Part shown: positions 1 through 7,068 of the stretch, piece after piece
How the letters are laid out: every line of letters begins with the position of its first letter
Position numbering within the stretch: position 1 is the stretch's first letter
Assembly (NCBI GenBank): GCA_028691175.1
Contig: JAQUZU010000066.1
Location: 1-9,327 of the forward strand
DNA: 9,327 nt
Origin: Candidatus Kapaibacterium sp.
GTDB taxonomy: Bacteria; Bacteroidota; Ignavibacteria; Kapaibacteriales; UBA2268
Reading direction: 5' to 3'
Position numbers and translations under genes: made by a program
The notes under the pieces: generated by a model
The model's database searches: none
What the model was told of the DNA's origin: nothing
The model's input: the letters and a program-made list of their open reading frames with translations, nothing else

Positions 1-2
1 AA

Positions 3-110
3 CTCCGTGCAGTCAAAGAGCATAAAATCATCAAGCAATTAACCGTAATTCCGTGCATATACGACGGTAAAACCGGTGCCGTAACCGAAATTTCCGAAGG
101 AGACGAATAA
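3..110 (+). CDS. 3' end of an upstream gene, possibly beta-carbonic anhydrase (partial)
   Basis: An open frame enters from the left edge and ends at TAA 108-110, giving about 35 C-terminal residues. The segment ends VIPCIYDGKTGAVTEI followed by an acidic tail. The pattern of a helix (LRAVKEH), a beta strand, Tyr-Asp, a turn with Thr-Gly and a final strand resembles the C-terminus of beta-class carbonic anhydrases (typically ...GAxYDxxTGxV). No zinc ligands are visible because they would lie outside the window, so the name is tentative. The frame is supported by its overlap with the next gene: the last A of the stop codon is the first base of the downstream ATG. This suggests an operon with translational coupling. 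Confidence 0.4.
   Translation, partial: LRAVKEHKIIKQLTVIPCIYDGKTGAVTEISEGDE
97..102 (+). promoter_or_regulatory. Shine-Dalgarno site of the gene at 110
   Basis: AAGGAG lies seven bases before the ATG at 110, inside the last codons of the upstream gene. It fixes this start and supports coupling to the preceding gene through TAATG. Confidence 0.7.
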
Positions 111-721
111 TGAAAAAAATACTCTTCGTGCTCGCCGCGCTCCTCTGTACAACGCTCTGCCGGGCACAATCCGCTGAGGACAAAATTCGCGAAGCAGTCC
201 GCTATCAAATGAAAATTTATCCCGAAATGACCCTGCAAGACCTCTACAAAAGTTTCTTTCAGGATCGCTTTGGTCCGGGGCATATCATCAGCGACACCGC
301 CGCAGCAGAGGGTTATCTCCGCCGCGAACTCGAGCAATCGTCTTGCTTCCCCGGTCTTCCATACGAGAAAACAGGCTTTGACGGCAACTTTTACCGCGTA
401 AATCTCGGCTTAATCCGCGACGAAATAATCACTGCAGACGAACTCCTCAGTGCGCTCATCCGCTCTGCAAACGAATACAAGCCATATACGCCCGAGCAGT
501 GGAAAGCCGAATGGGCAATTATTGACTCCGTTATCGCCGAAATGAACCTGAACCTCCCGGACTACGCGACCGACCGCAAGCGACTGAACGAATATGTCGC
601 CGGCGGAAACTACGTGATGCACCACAGCGAGCGTTTCTCGAAATTCTACGACATTCATTACCGCATAATTGCAAAAGAAATTTTCATGAAAGAATTTTAT
701 CCAAGAGTAAAAGATTTATAA
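110..721 (+). CDS. Secreted conserved protein of unknown function
   Basis: A 203-residue protein with a clear Sec signal peptide: Lys-Lys, then hydrophobic residues 4-16, with likely signal peptidase I cleavage after Ala19 (CRAQS). There is no lipobox, so it is probably periplasmic or secreted. The mature part is soluble and mixed alpha/beta with no membrane segment. Likely conserved blocks are YPEMTLQDLYKSFF (37-50), DRFGPGHII (52-60), NFYRVNLGLI (93-102) and MHHSERFSKFYDIHYRII (170-187). From memory, similar proteins with an FGPGH block and a C-terminal HHS...YR block occur in Bacteroidales and Clostridia, but I cannot attach a family name or function. His58, His171, His172 and His184 could form a metal or catalytic site; this is inference. 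The start is fixed by AAGGAG and the TAATG overlap. The dehydrogenase gene follows three bases after the stop. Confidence 0.85.
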   Translation: MKKILFVLAALLCTTLCRAQSAEDKIREAVRYQMKIYPEMTLQDLYKSFFQDRFGPGHIISDTAAAEGYLRRELEQSSCFPGLPYEKTGFDGNFYRVNLGLIRDEIITADELLSALIRSANEYKPYTPEQWKAEWAIIDSVIAEMNLNLPDYATDRKRLNEYVAGGNYVMHHSERFSKFYDIHYRIIAKEIFMKEFYPRVKDL

Positions 722-724
722 ACA

Positions 725-1441
725 ATGAAAAAAATCGTCATTTGTGGAGCAAGTTCGGGCATCGGACGCGAAATAGCGAAAATATATGCCGCTAAAGGCT
801 ATAAAGTCGGTATAATGGGGCGACGCGAGGATAAACTCCTCGAACTCGCCCGCAACCCGCTTTTCGTTATAAAAGTATGCGACATCACCGCACCCGACGC
901 TCCCGACAAGCTGCACGAACTTATTGCCGATATGGGCGGAATCGACATTTACATGCACAGCTCCGGCATCGGATATAAGAATGTGGCTCTTGAGTTTGCA
1001 AAAGAATTAGCCACCACAGAAACCAACTGCCTCGGATTTACGCAAATGATCGCCACTGCTTTCGACTATTTCGCACACACCGGGCAGGGGCAAATCGCGG
1101 CAATCAGTTCAATCGCCGGCACAAAGGGATTAGGTGCCGCTCCGGCATATTCCGCCTCAAAGCGGTTCCAGCGCCACTATTTGGAATGCTTGGCTCAACT
1201 CGCCCATATTCGCAAACTCGACATCAAAATCACGGATATACGCCCCGGTTTCGTCGATACCGACTTGCTCAAAGGCGGACACTATCCGGTGCTCCTCTCC
1301 GCCGATGCCGTCGCACAAAAAATTGTCCGCAGTGTCGAAAAGCACAAGCGTGCAGTCGTAATTGATTGGCGCTACGCCGTTGTAGTTGCCCTCTGGCGCA
1401 TGCTCCCGAATTTCCTCTGGGAACGCCTCCCGATAAGATAA
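725..1441 (+). CDS. Short-chain dehydrogenase/reductase (classical SDR)
   Basis: A 238-residue cytoplasmic oxidoreductase with a Rossmann fold. The nucleotide-binding motif is GASSGIG (8-14). Basic residues Arg33-Arg34 after the second strand hint at NADP(H) rather than NAD(H). Asp53 in CDIT is the usual Asp contacting adenine. The NNAG-type motif is altered to HSSGIG (78-83). The catalytic set is present: Asn101, Ser128/Ser129 in ISSIAG, and Tyr142 with Lys146 in YSASK. IRPGFVDT (172-179) is the usual nicotinamide-side loop. The C-terminus (about 214-238) is rich in Val, Trp, Leu and Arg, and could lie on the membrane or form a hydrophobic substrate lid. The substrate cannot be read from the sequence. 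The gene begins three bases after the preceding stop with no clear Shine-Dalgarno site of its own, which fits coupled translation in one operon. Confidence 0.9.
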   Translation: MKKIVICGASSGIGREIAKIYAAKGYKVGIMGRREDKLLELARNPLFVIKVCDITAPDAPDKLHELIADMGGIDIYMHSSGIGYKNVALEFAKELATTETNCLGFTQMIATAFDYFAHTGQGQIAAISSIAGTKGLGAAPAYSASKRFQRHYLECLAQLAHIRKLDIKITDIRPGFVDTDLLKGGHYPVLLSADAVAQKIVRSVEKHKRAVVIDWRYAVVVALWRMLPNFLWERLPIR

Positions 1442-1558
1442 TAAAATTTGCTAATAATGAAAAAAATGCAGCACCTGCAGAACCCATCAATTTATGGGAG
1501 AGTTTGCATCACTCTTCACCGTTTAACGAGCGAACACGCGCACCACACATAGGTCAAT

Positions 1559-1572
1559 ATTTTATATAAAAT
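1559..1572. repeat. 14-bp AT-rich perfect palindrome upstream of gatE
   Basis: ATTTTATATAAAAT reads the same on both strands. It sits immediately before the proposed -33 element of the gatE promoter. It could be an operator or UP-like element, but AT-only palindromes arise easily by chance in such a leader. Confidence 0.3.
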
Positions 1573-1573
1573 G

Positions 1574-1604
1574 TTTCGTATTATTTTATTTTTTCGTATA
1601 TTTG
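1574..1604 (+). promoter_or_regulatory. Bacteroidetes-type promoter of gatE-gatD
   Basis: TATATTTG at 1597-1604 matches the Bacteroidetes -7 consensus TAnnTTTG exactly. Nineteen bases upstream is TTTC (1574-1577), one base from the -33 TTTG element. The first codon of gatE is about 70 bases downstream, leaving an AT-rich 5' leader. The motif match is seen directly; promoter activity is inferred. Confidence 0.6.
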
Positions 1605-1672
1605 TACTTTACTGACGTTAATATTTATGAAATATTTTGATTTAATATACACAAGACTGAAAGGTTATATTT

Positions 1673-3607
1673 ATGGAAGATTTTCAGTTCAAACCATTTG
1701 ACGAAATGACACCGCAGGATTACGCGAAAATCGGATTTAAGTCCGGTTTGGAAATCCACCAGCAACTTCTCACCAAAGAAAAACTCTTCTGCCGTTGCCC
1801 CGCGGGACATTATAGCGAAGACTATCACGCAGAAATCTTGCGCCACATGCGCCCGACACTCTCCGAACTCGGCGAATACGACGGCACCGCTCTAATGGAA
1901 TTTAAAACCCACAAGGATATTATTTATCGCATAAATCGCGAAACCGTATGCACTTACGAAATGGACGACACTCCACCGTTCCACTGTAATCCGGAAGCAC
2001 TCGACATTGCCTTCGAGGTCGGAATGCTCTACCACGCAAATATAGTAGACGAAGTGCACATCGCCCGCAAGCAATATCTCGACGGCTCTATTCCTACCGG
2101 ATTTCAGCGCACAGCAATCACAAGCGTAGGCGGCGAAATCCCGTATCGCGACAGGAAAATCCATATTATTCAGATGTCTATTGAAGAAGATGCCTGCCGC
2201 GAGGCTAGCGACGTCGGGCACCGTCGCGTCTATATGACTGACCGCCTCAGCATGCCGCTAATCGAAACCGTTACCGCACCTGAAATGAAAACTCCGCAGG
2301 AAATTGCCGAAGTCAATGATATTCTTCGCCGAATCGTTCGCTCTACCGGAAAAGTCCGCACAGGAGCCGGTGCAACCCGCCAAGACGTAAATATTTCCGT
2401 TACAGGCGGTACGAGAATCGAAATCAAAGGCGTTCCGAGCATTAAGAGAATCCCGCTCTTGGCATACAACGAAGCAATGCGTCAATGGAACTTACTGAAA
2501 ATCAAAGATTTACTAAATAAACGCGGAGTTACTGCAGAGACTTTCCAAGCGAAAATTGACGACGTAACAAAGGTATTGCACAAGACGAGCTATACTCCGA
2601 TATTTAATGCAATTGCAGCCGGTGCAGTTGTAAAATGCGTTACGCTCCGCAATTTCAAAGGAATTCTGAACCATCAGACTCAGACCGACACACTCTTTGC
2701 ACGCGAAATCAGCGACCGCGTTCGCGTAATCGCCTGCCTGACCACTCTGCCAAACATAAATTACAGCGACAGTGGCGAATTAACTCTCTCCTCGGCTGAG
2801 GGGCAGAAAATCCGCAAACTCGTCGGCGCCGGCGAAAACGACACAATGGTACTCGTATGGGGTTCAGAAGTCGATACAGACACCGCTGCAAAAGAAGTTA
2901 TCATCCGTGCAAAAGAAGCAACAATCGGCATTCCCTCGGAAACCCGCCAAGCACTCGAAAACGGCACCAACGGATTTGAGCGAATTCTGCCCGGACCGGA
3001 AAGAATGTATCCGGATACAGATTTGCCACCGATTGAAATCACAAGCGAACGCCTCGCAGCAATCCGCAAGCAGTTGCCGGAATATTATTGGGAAAAGGAA
3101 GTCCGCTATGCGAAACTCGATATGCCGAAAGAATATGCTAAGCCGCTTGCTATCTCTAAATATTCCAAGTACTTCGACCAAGCACTCGAGCTCGGTATCA
3201 CTCCGAAAATTGCCGGAGCGATGTTTATTCAATTCCCTACACGCCTACGCCGTGCACTCGTTCTGGCAGACGACAAGGATATAAACGGCGAAGCCCTGCT
3301 GAATATTCTGAAGGCATACAAGGACGGAAAAATAGTCCGCGACATGCTGCTTGACTTAGCTGCCGATGTAGCAGTTGTCGGCGAAGACTGCATCGATTGG
3401 AATGAAATACCGAAACTCGCCACAAAGCAGGAATTTTGCGATGTATATGACAAAATCAACCAGAAAATGCCTCGCATTGCATTGTATAACCCGCTTAAAC
3501 GCAACGATTATATGTTTGGGCTTATTATGGACGAACTACGTTATCGAATCGACGGCAAAATCGCAAAGCAATATTTCAATGAACTTTTAGCCCAAGGAGA
3601 CAAATAA
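1673..3607 (+). CDS. gatE: Archaeal-type Glu-tRNA(Gln) amidotransferase subunit E
   Basis: A 644-residue protein of normal GatE length. GatE activates Glu-tRNA(Gln) with ATP and amidates it to Gln-tRNA(Gln) using ammonia from GatD. The GatB/GatE catalytic cradle covers about 21-285. It contains GLEIHQQL (25-32) with the metal-binding pair Glu27 and His29, a KLFCRCP Cys pair (Cys40, Cys42), YLDGSIPTGFQRT (135-147) and TGAGATRQDVNIS (230-242). An AspRS-like (GAD-type) insertion follows at about 300-420; this domain marks GatE and is absent from bacterial GatB. Next come ERILPGPERMYPDTDLPPIE (436-455) and a helical YqeY-like tail that ends YMFGLIMDELRYRIDGKI (613-630), the part expected to bind the tRNA. 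The ATG at 1673 has only a weak AAGG eight bases upstream. The stop overlaps the gatD start by one base. No truncation or frameshift was seen. Confidence 0.95.
   Translation: MEDFQFKPFDEMTPQDYAKIGFKSGLEIHQQLLTKEKLFCRCPAGHYSEDYHAEILRHMRPTLSELGEYDGTALMEFKTHKDIIYRINRETVCTYEMDDTPPFHCNPEALDIAFEVGMLYHANIVDEVHIARKQYLDGSIPTGFQRTAITSVGGEIPYRDRKIHIIQMSIEEDACREASDVGHRRVYMTDRLSMPLIETVTAPEMKTPQEIAEVNDILRRIVRSTGKVRTGAGATRQDVNISVTGGTRIEIKGVPSIKRIPLLAYNEAMRQWNLLKIKDLLNKRGVTAETFQAKIDDVTKVLHKTSYTPIFNAIAAGAVVKCVTLRNFKGILNHQTQTDTLFAREISDRVRVIACLTTLPNINYSDSGELTLSSAEGQKIRKLVGAGENDTMVLVWGSEVDTDTAAKEVIIRAKEATIGIPSETRQALENGTNGFERILPGPERMYPDTDLPPIEITSERLAAIRKQLPEYYWEKEVRYAKLDMPKEYAKPLAISKYSKYFDQALELGITPKIAGAMFIQFPTRLRRALVLADDKDINGEALLNILKAYKDGKIVRDMLLDLAADVAVVGEDCIDWNEIPKLATKQEFCDVYDKINQKMPRIALYNPLKRNDYMFGLIMDELRYRIDGKIAKQYFNELLAQGDK
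3594..3599 (+). promoter_or_regulatory. Shine-Dalgarno site of gatD
   Basis: AAGGAG inside the end of gatE lies seven bases before the gatD ATG. Together with the TAATG junction it indicates coupled translation, which would help keep the two subunits balanced. Confidence 0.7.
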
Positions 3608-4995
3608 TGAACGAAGATACATTTAAAGGTTATCGTGGCGCTGCTCTCGAAGTACTCAAAAAATTTGATGCACACGTATGGAGCGATGCCGTAATAAAAA
3701 CTTGCGAAGGTGCAGAATTTGTCGGGAGAATCCTCCCGCGTTCAATCACTTCGGACGATAAGCACATTGTAGTCAAGCTCATCACCGGCTATAACGTCGG
3801 CATTGCAAGCAGCAAAATCGTAGATATTAAATCTGAAGGCAAAAAAGAGGCAATCTACCATGTCCCGGAGAAGGAATTCCCATTCGACCCCAAAAAACCG
3901 AATGTAACGCTGCTCGGCACGGGTGGCACAATCGCCAGCCGTTTGGATTACCGCACAGGCGCAGTAATTCCGGCTTTCTCACCGGGCGAGCTCTATGGCT
4001 CAGTCCCTGAACTTGCCGATTATTGCAATCTCGACACCAAAAAGCTCTATGGCGTATTCTCCGAGAATATGGGTCCGGAGCAGTGGATCGGCCTCGCAAA
4101 GGCAATCGGCGAAGAAATCCGCAACGGCGTAAAAGGTATTGTTGTCGGGCACGGCACCGATACGCTTCATCATACAGCGGCAGTTCTTTCATTTATGGTT
4201 CAGAATCCGCCTGTACCAATTATCATGGTCGGCTCTCAGCGCTCGTCTGACCGTCCGTCATCGGACGCCGCTCTAAACTTGATGCACGCCGTTAAGGCCG
4301 CCGCAGAAAGCGATATCGCAGAAGTTATGGTTTGTATGTTTGGTCCTACTTCCGACTCATACGGTTTGCTTCATCGTGGTACGCGAGTCCGCAAAATGCA
4401 CTCGTCGTATCGCTCCACATTCCGCACCATCGGCGATATTCCGATTGCAATGATTGACCGCAAAGAAATTACTCCGCTACGCGACGACTACAAACACCGC
4501 CGCTATGACCGCGATGCAACTATTATTCCGACATTCGACGACCGCGTAGCAATCGTTTACTACTACCCGAACATGAAACCGGATATCATAGATTCGCTTG
4601 TTGATAACGGCTACAAGGGCATCGTAATTGCCGGCACAGGCTTGGGACACATGAACAAACCTCTTTATCCTGCACTCAAGCGTGCAAACGAAAAAGGAGT
4701 TGCAGTATTTATGACTGTGCAGACTCTCTGGGGATATGTCCAAATGTACGTTTATGAAACAGGTCGCGAAATGCTCCAACTCGGCATTGTCCCGTTAGAC
4801 AACATGCTGCCTGAAGTTGCATACATGAAACTCGGCTGGGCACTTGGTCAGACTGAAGATTTGGACGAAGTCCGCAAAATCATGACTACACCGGTAAATG
4901 GCGAAATTACTCCGCGCGAGCCAAGCAACGGCTACCTGATTTATCAGGGCGGCGTACCGGAAGTAGAAGCGTTTATCGCCGGAAACCAAAAATAA
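3607..4995 (+). CDS. gatD: Archaeal-type Glu-tRNA(Gln) amidotransferase subunit D
   Basis: A 462-residue asparaginase-like subunit that releases ammonia from an amide donor and passes it to GatE. The N-terminal domain (about 20-80), with FVGRILPR (38-45) and VVKLITGYNVGI (55-66), is the small beta-barrel typical of GatD and absent from plain L-asparaginases. The asparaginase domain starts near 99 with LLGTGGTIASRLDYRTGAV (102-120). GHGTDTLHHT follows at 181-190, then GSQRSSDRPSSDAALNL (209-225) and GTRVRKMHSS (258-267). By comparison with asparaginases and archaeal GatD, the catalytic residues are Thr105, Thr184, Asp185 and Lys263, and all are present. AGTGLGH (near 345) belongs to the C-terminal lobe. 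The ATG overlaps the gatE stop by one base behind a strong AAGGAG. A terminator lies 28 bases after the stop, so gatE-gatD forms a two-gene unit. Confidence 0.95.
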   Translation: MNEDTFKGYRGAALEVLKKFDAHVWSDAVIKTCEGAEFVGRILPRSITSDDKHIVVKLITGYNVGIASSKIVDIKSEGKKEAIYHVPEKEFPFDPKKPNVTLLGTGGTIASRLDYRTGAVIPAFSPGELYGSVPELADYCNLDTKKLYGVFSENMGPEQWIGLAKAIGEEIRNGVKGIVVGHGTDTLHHTAAVLSFMVQNPPVPIIMVGSQRSSDRPSSDAALNLMHAVKAAAESDIAEVMVCMFGPTSDSYGLLHRGTRVRKMHSSYRSTFRTIGDIPIAMIDRKEITPLRDDYKHRRYDRDATIIPTFDDRVAIVYYYPNMKPDIIDSLVDNGYKGIVIAGTGLGHMNKPLYPALKRANEKGVAVFMTVQTLWGYVQMYVYETGREMLQLGIVPLDNMLPEVAYMKLGWALGQTEDLDEVRKIMTTPVNGEITPREPSNGYLIYQGGVPEVEAFIAGNQK

Positions 4996-5022
4996 TCCCG
5001 GCAAAAAGCAAAATTTCATTAC

Positions 5023-5044
5023 AAGGGCGGATTTATCCGCCCTT
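5023..5044 (+). terminator. Intrinsic terminator of gatE-gatD
   Basis: AAGGGCGGA pairs perfectly with TCCGCCCTT across a TTTA loop (9 bp, six of them G-C). A T-rich but interrupted tract (TACTTTATAAATT) follows. It lies between gatD and pta and should separate their transcripts. Confidence 0.75.
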
Positions 5045-5148
5045 TACTTTATAAATTCTCCAAAAAAAACGCCCTAATTACACTATTTTTCTACATTAAT
5101 CGTCATTAGTTTCTGTTAAATTGTTTAAATATTTTTTAATAAAAAAAA

Positions 5149-6129
5149 ATGAACTCCAATACATTCACAGAATTAATGCGCGAAAAAGCCAAAGCCGTAA
5201 ATTTAAAGGTTGCATATCCGGATGCTCTCGATGAAAGAGCCTTGAATGCAGCCGCGTTCGTACTGAAGAACAAAATTGCACAACCGGTTTTGCTCGGCAA
5301 CGCAGATAAAATAAAATGCTTCGCCGACGATAAAAATATCAATATTGACGGCATCGAAATCATCGACCCGGCAACCGGCGAATTTCTCCAAGAATTCGCT
5401 GACCAACTCTACGAAAAAAGAAAAAAGAAAGGCATGACTCCGGAAGAAGCCCTCGAAACAGTTAAGCAGCCGATTTACTACGCAGGCTTTATGCTCAAAA
5501 AAGGCTTAGTCGGCGTAGTCGTAGGCGGCAACATGTCCTCTACCGGCGATATTATCCGTGCTTCCCTCTTCACAGTCGGCACGGCTCCTGGCATCAAAAC
5601 AGTCAGCAGTTTCTTCATTATGATCAAAGAAAGCAAAATGCTCTGCTTCGGCGATTGTGCAGTAAATCCGAATCCGGACGAAAACCAACTCGCCGATATC
5701 GCAATCTCGACTGCAAAGAATTACAAAGCAATCACCGGCGAAGAACCGCGCGAAGCAATGCTTTCATTCTCGACTAACGGCAGTGCATCGAGTGAACTCG
5801 TCGATAAAGTAGTAAAAGCCATGGAACGTGTACGCGAAAAGGCTCCGGAAATTACTATCGACGGCGAAATGCAAATGGATTCCGCGCTTATTCCGGAAAT
5901 CGCAGCCCGCAAATTCCCGAATTCTCCGGTTGCAGGTAACGCTAACGTCTTGATTTTCCCGGACTTAAACGCCGGCAATATCGGATATAAAATTGCTCAG
6001 CGTCTCGGTGGCTGGGAAGCAGTTGGTCCAATTGTTCAGGGATTGGCGAAACCATTCTGCGACTTGTCTCGCGGCTGCAACGTCGACGACATTATCAATG
6101 TTACTGCAATATGCAATCTGATGGCATAA
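5149..6129 (+). CDS. pta: Phosphate acetyltransferase, short form
   Basis: A 326-residue cytoplasmic enzyme interconverting acetyl-CoA plus phosphate and acetyl phosphate plus CoA (EC 2.3.1.8). The length matches the compact single-domain Pta; the N-terminal domains of the roughly 700-residue enterobacterial form are absent. Family motifs are GGNMSSTGDIIRASL (126-140), FGDCAVNPNPDENQLADIA (167-185), MLSFSTNGSA (204-213), DGEMQMDSAL (238-247) and the near-invariant block GNANVLIFPDLNAGNIGYKI (263-282). The active-site end DLSRGCNVDDI (305-315) supplies Ser307, Arg308 and Asp314, matching Ser309, Arg310 and Asp316 of the Methanosarcina enzyme. Phosphate butyryltransferase is a relative, but these motifs favour Pta. 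The start follows a poly-A stretch with no Shine-Dalgarno site, as is common in Bacteroidota. It appears monocistronic; no acetate kinase gene is present here. Confidence 0.95.
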   Translation: MNSNTFTELMREKAKAVNLKVAYPDALDERALNAAAFVLKNKIAQPVLLGNADKIKCFADDKNINIDGIEIIDPATGEFLQEFADQLYEKRKKKGMTPEEALETVKQPIYYAGFMLKKGLVGVVVGGNMSSTGDIIRASLFTVGTAPGIKTVSSFFIMIKESKMLCFGDCAVNPNPDENQLADIAISTAKNYKAITGEEPREAMLSFSTNGSASSELVDKVVKAMERVREKAPEITIDGEMQMDSALIPEIAARKFPNSPVAGNANVLIFPDLNAGNIGYKIAQRLGGWEAVGPIVQGLAKPFCDLSRGCNVDDIINVTAICNLMA

Positions 6130-6147
6130 AATACTCTCGAAAATGCC

Positions 6148-6188
6148 AAAAATGGCAGGGATACGTAATCTGTATCTCTGCCATTTTT
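6148..6188. terminator. Bidirectional terminator between convergent genes
   Basis: AAAAATGGCAGGGATAC pairs with GTATCTCTGCCATTTTT, a 17-bp stem with one G-T pair and a 7-base loop. The A tract on one arm and the T tract on the other give a U run on either transcript. It lies between the stop of pta (+) and the stop of the lipoprotein gene (-), so it can end both. Confidence 0.85.
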
Positions 6189-6201
6189 ATATCAGAAACC
6201 G

Positions 6202-7053
6202 CTATCGCTGATTCTTTCGCAGGAAAATTGTATCTGAAATCATCGATGCAGAACCGAAACAGCCACAGGCGTTTTTAACGCTGGACAGGCGCTCGTCGTA
6301 TCCCTGCATATTGAATGCCTGAATAACCCATTTCAGCATATTGGCGTCCGGTGCGTAAATTGTCACGGCATGAGGTCCGAACCAACGGAAAACATTCCAA
6401 ACGACGCTTGTTTTTTGTGCTCCGAGTAATACTCCGGATGAAATTTCTTTGTATTCGTCGCCGTCGGACATTTCGTTCATAAAATTATACACGCGGCGAT
6501 TTGGCTCATCGGTTGCCGGAGTAAGATATTTGCCGTAGTTCAGTGTATCGAGGCATTTGATATTGCCGTAATAATAACTAACATCCGGCACTTTTGTCCA
6601 GGAAATATAATCTGTTGCCCGCAAATGTAGCGTATCAAGCGGATATTGGATAGTATCATTTGCTTCCATTACCCAATTCATTTCGCTCGGAGTATTTGTT
6701 TCTCCGGTGATTACGGTGCCGTCTTTCAGGACGATTTCGAGGTCATAGTGCGTATTCGGTTTTACTAAATACGTTTTGTCCGGATAATAATATGATGAAC
6801 TGTTCGGATCAATTTCGAGTTTCAGCAGGTCATCTCCAGTGCGAATATAGACTTCTGCATCGTGGATTGCTGATTTTGAGATATCGTATTTGTCAAATAC
6901 CGGTTGCGAAGTAAATAGTTTGACATCTTCTATCGGTTGATTTACTATCAAATATGCTTCGACCATTGTTTGCGGGATATACTCCCGAAGCATGTCGTCC
7001 TCGCAGGACGATAGTGTGAACAAAGCAAGCAGGATATATATAATATTTTTCAT
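6202..7053 (-). CDS. DUF4249-like outer-membrane lipoprotein, receptor partner
   Basis: A 283-residue lipoprotein. Residues 1-17 form a lipoprotein signal ending in the lipobox LSSC with Cys17 as the lipidated residue. The next residues are Glu-Asp-Asp, an acidic run resembling the Bacteroidota signal that sends lipoproteins to the cell surface. The early region, with VEAYLIVNQPIEDVKLFTSQ and then AEVYIRTGDD, has the beta-rich start usual for the DUF4249 family, which is found beside TonB-dependent receptors in Bacteroidota. The family name comes from pattern memory and is less sure than the lipoprotein call. The likely role is a surface or lid partner in substrate capture; the ligand is unknown. 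An in-frame ATG at 7083 would overlap the receptor gene and add ten basic residues before the signal. The start at 7053 has an AGGAAGG site and a proper signal sequence and is preferred. It follows the receptor stop by 13 bases. Confidence 0.75.
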   Translation of the reverse strand: MKNIIYILLALFTLSSCEDDMLREYIPQTMVEAYLIVNQPIEDVKLFTSQPVFDKYDISKSAIHDAEVYIRTGDDLLKLEIDPNSSSYYYPDKTYLVKPNTHYDLEIVLKDGTVITGETNTPSEMNWVMEANDTIQYPLDTLHLRATDYISWTKVPDVSYYYGNIKCLDTLNYGKYLTPATDEPNRRVYNFMNEMSDGDEYKEISSGVLLGAQKTSVVWNVFRWFGPHAVTIYAPDANMLKWVIQAFNMQGYDERLSSVKNACGCFGSASMISDTIFLRKNQR

Positions 7054-7061
7054 TATTCGGC

Positions 7062-7068
7062 CCTTCCT
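7062..7068 (-). promoter_or_regulatory. Shine-Dalgarno site of the lipoprotein gene
   Basis: On the minus strand AGGAAGG overlaps the TAG stop of the receptor gene and lies eight bases before the ATG at 7053. It decides between the two candidate starts and supports co-translation with the receptor. Confidence 0.7.

Noticed and set aside
1499..1519. Possible terminator hairpin after the dehydrogenase (AGAGT...ACTCT)
   Set aside because: Only about five base pairs with no T run; too weak to call.
1457..1552. Small ORF of 31 codons (MKKMQHLQNPS...) after the dehydrogenase
   Set aside because: No Shine-Dalgarno site, no recognisable motif, His-rich random-looking composition; it lies in the leader region between two operons.
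2864..3232. Minus-strand open frame of 122 codons inside gatE
   Set aside because: Antisense shadow of a well-conserved coding region.
1673..3607. Reading gatE as bacterial GatB
   Set aside because: It is about 150 residues longer than GatB, carries the AspRS-like insertion, and is paired with GatD rather than GatA/GatC.
3607..4995. Reading gatD as a plain L-asparaginase
   Set aside because: The N-terminal barrel domain, the DYRTGAV extension after the first catalytic Thr, and coupling to gatE identify GatD.
5084..5126. Candidate pta promoter elements (TATTTTTC, TAAATTGT)
   Set aside because: Both deviate from TAnnTTTG and neither has a convincing -33 element; in such AT-rich sequence they cannot be told from chance.
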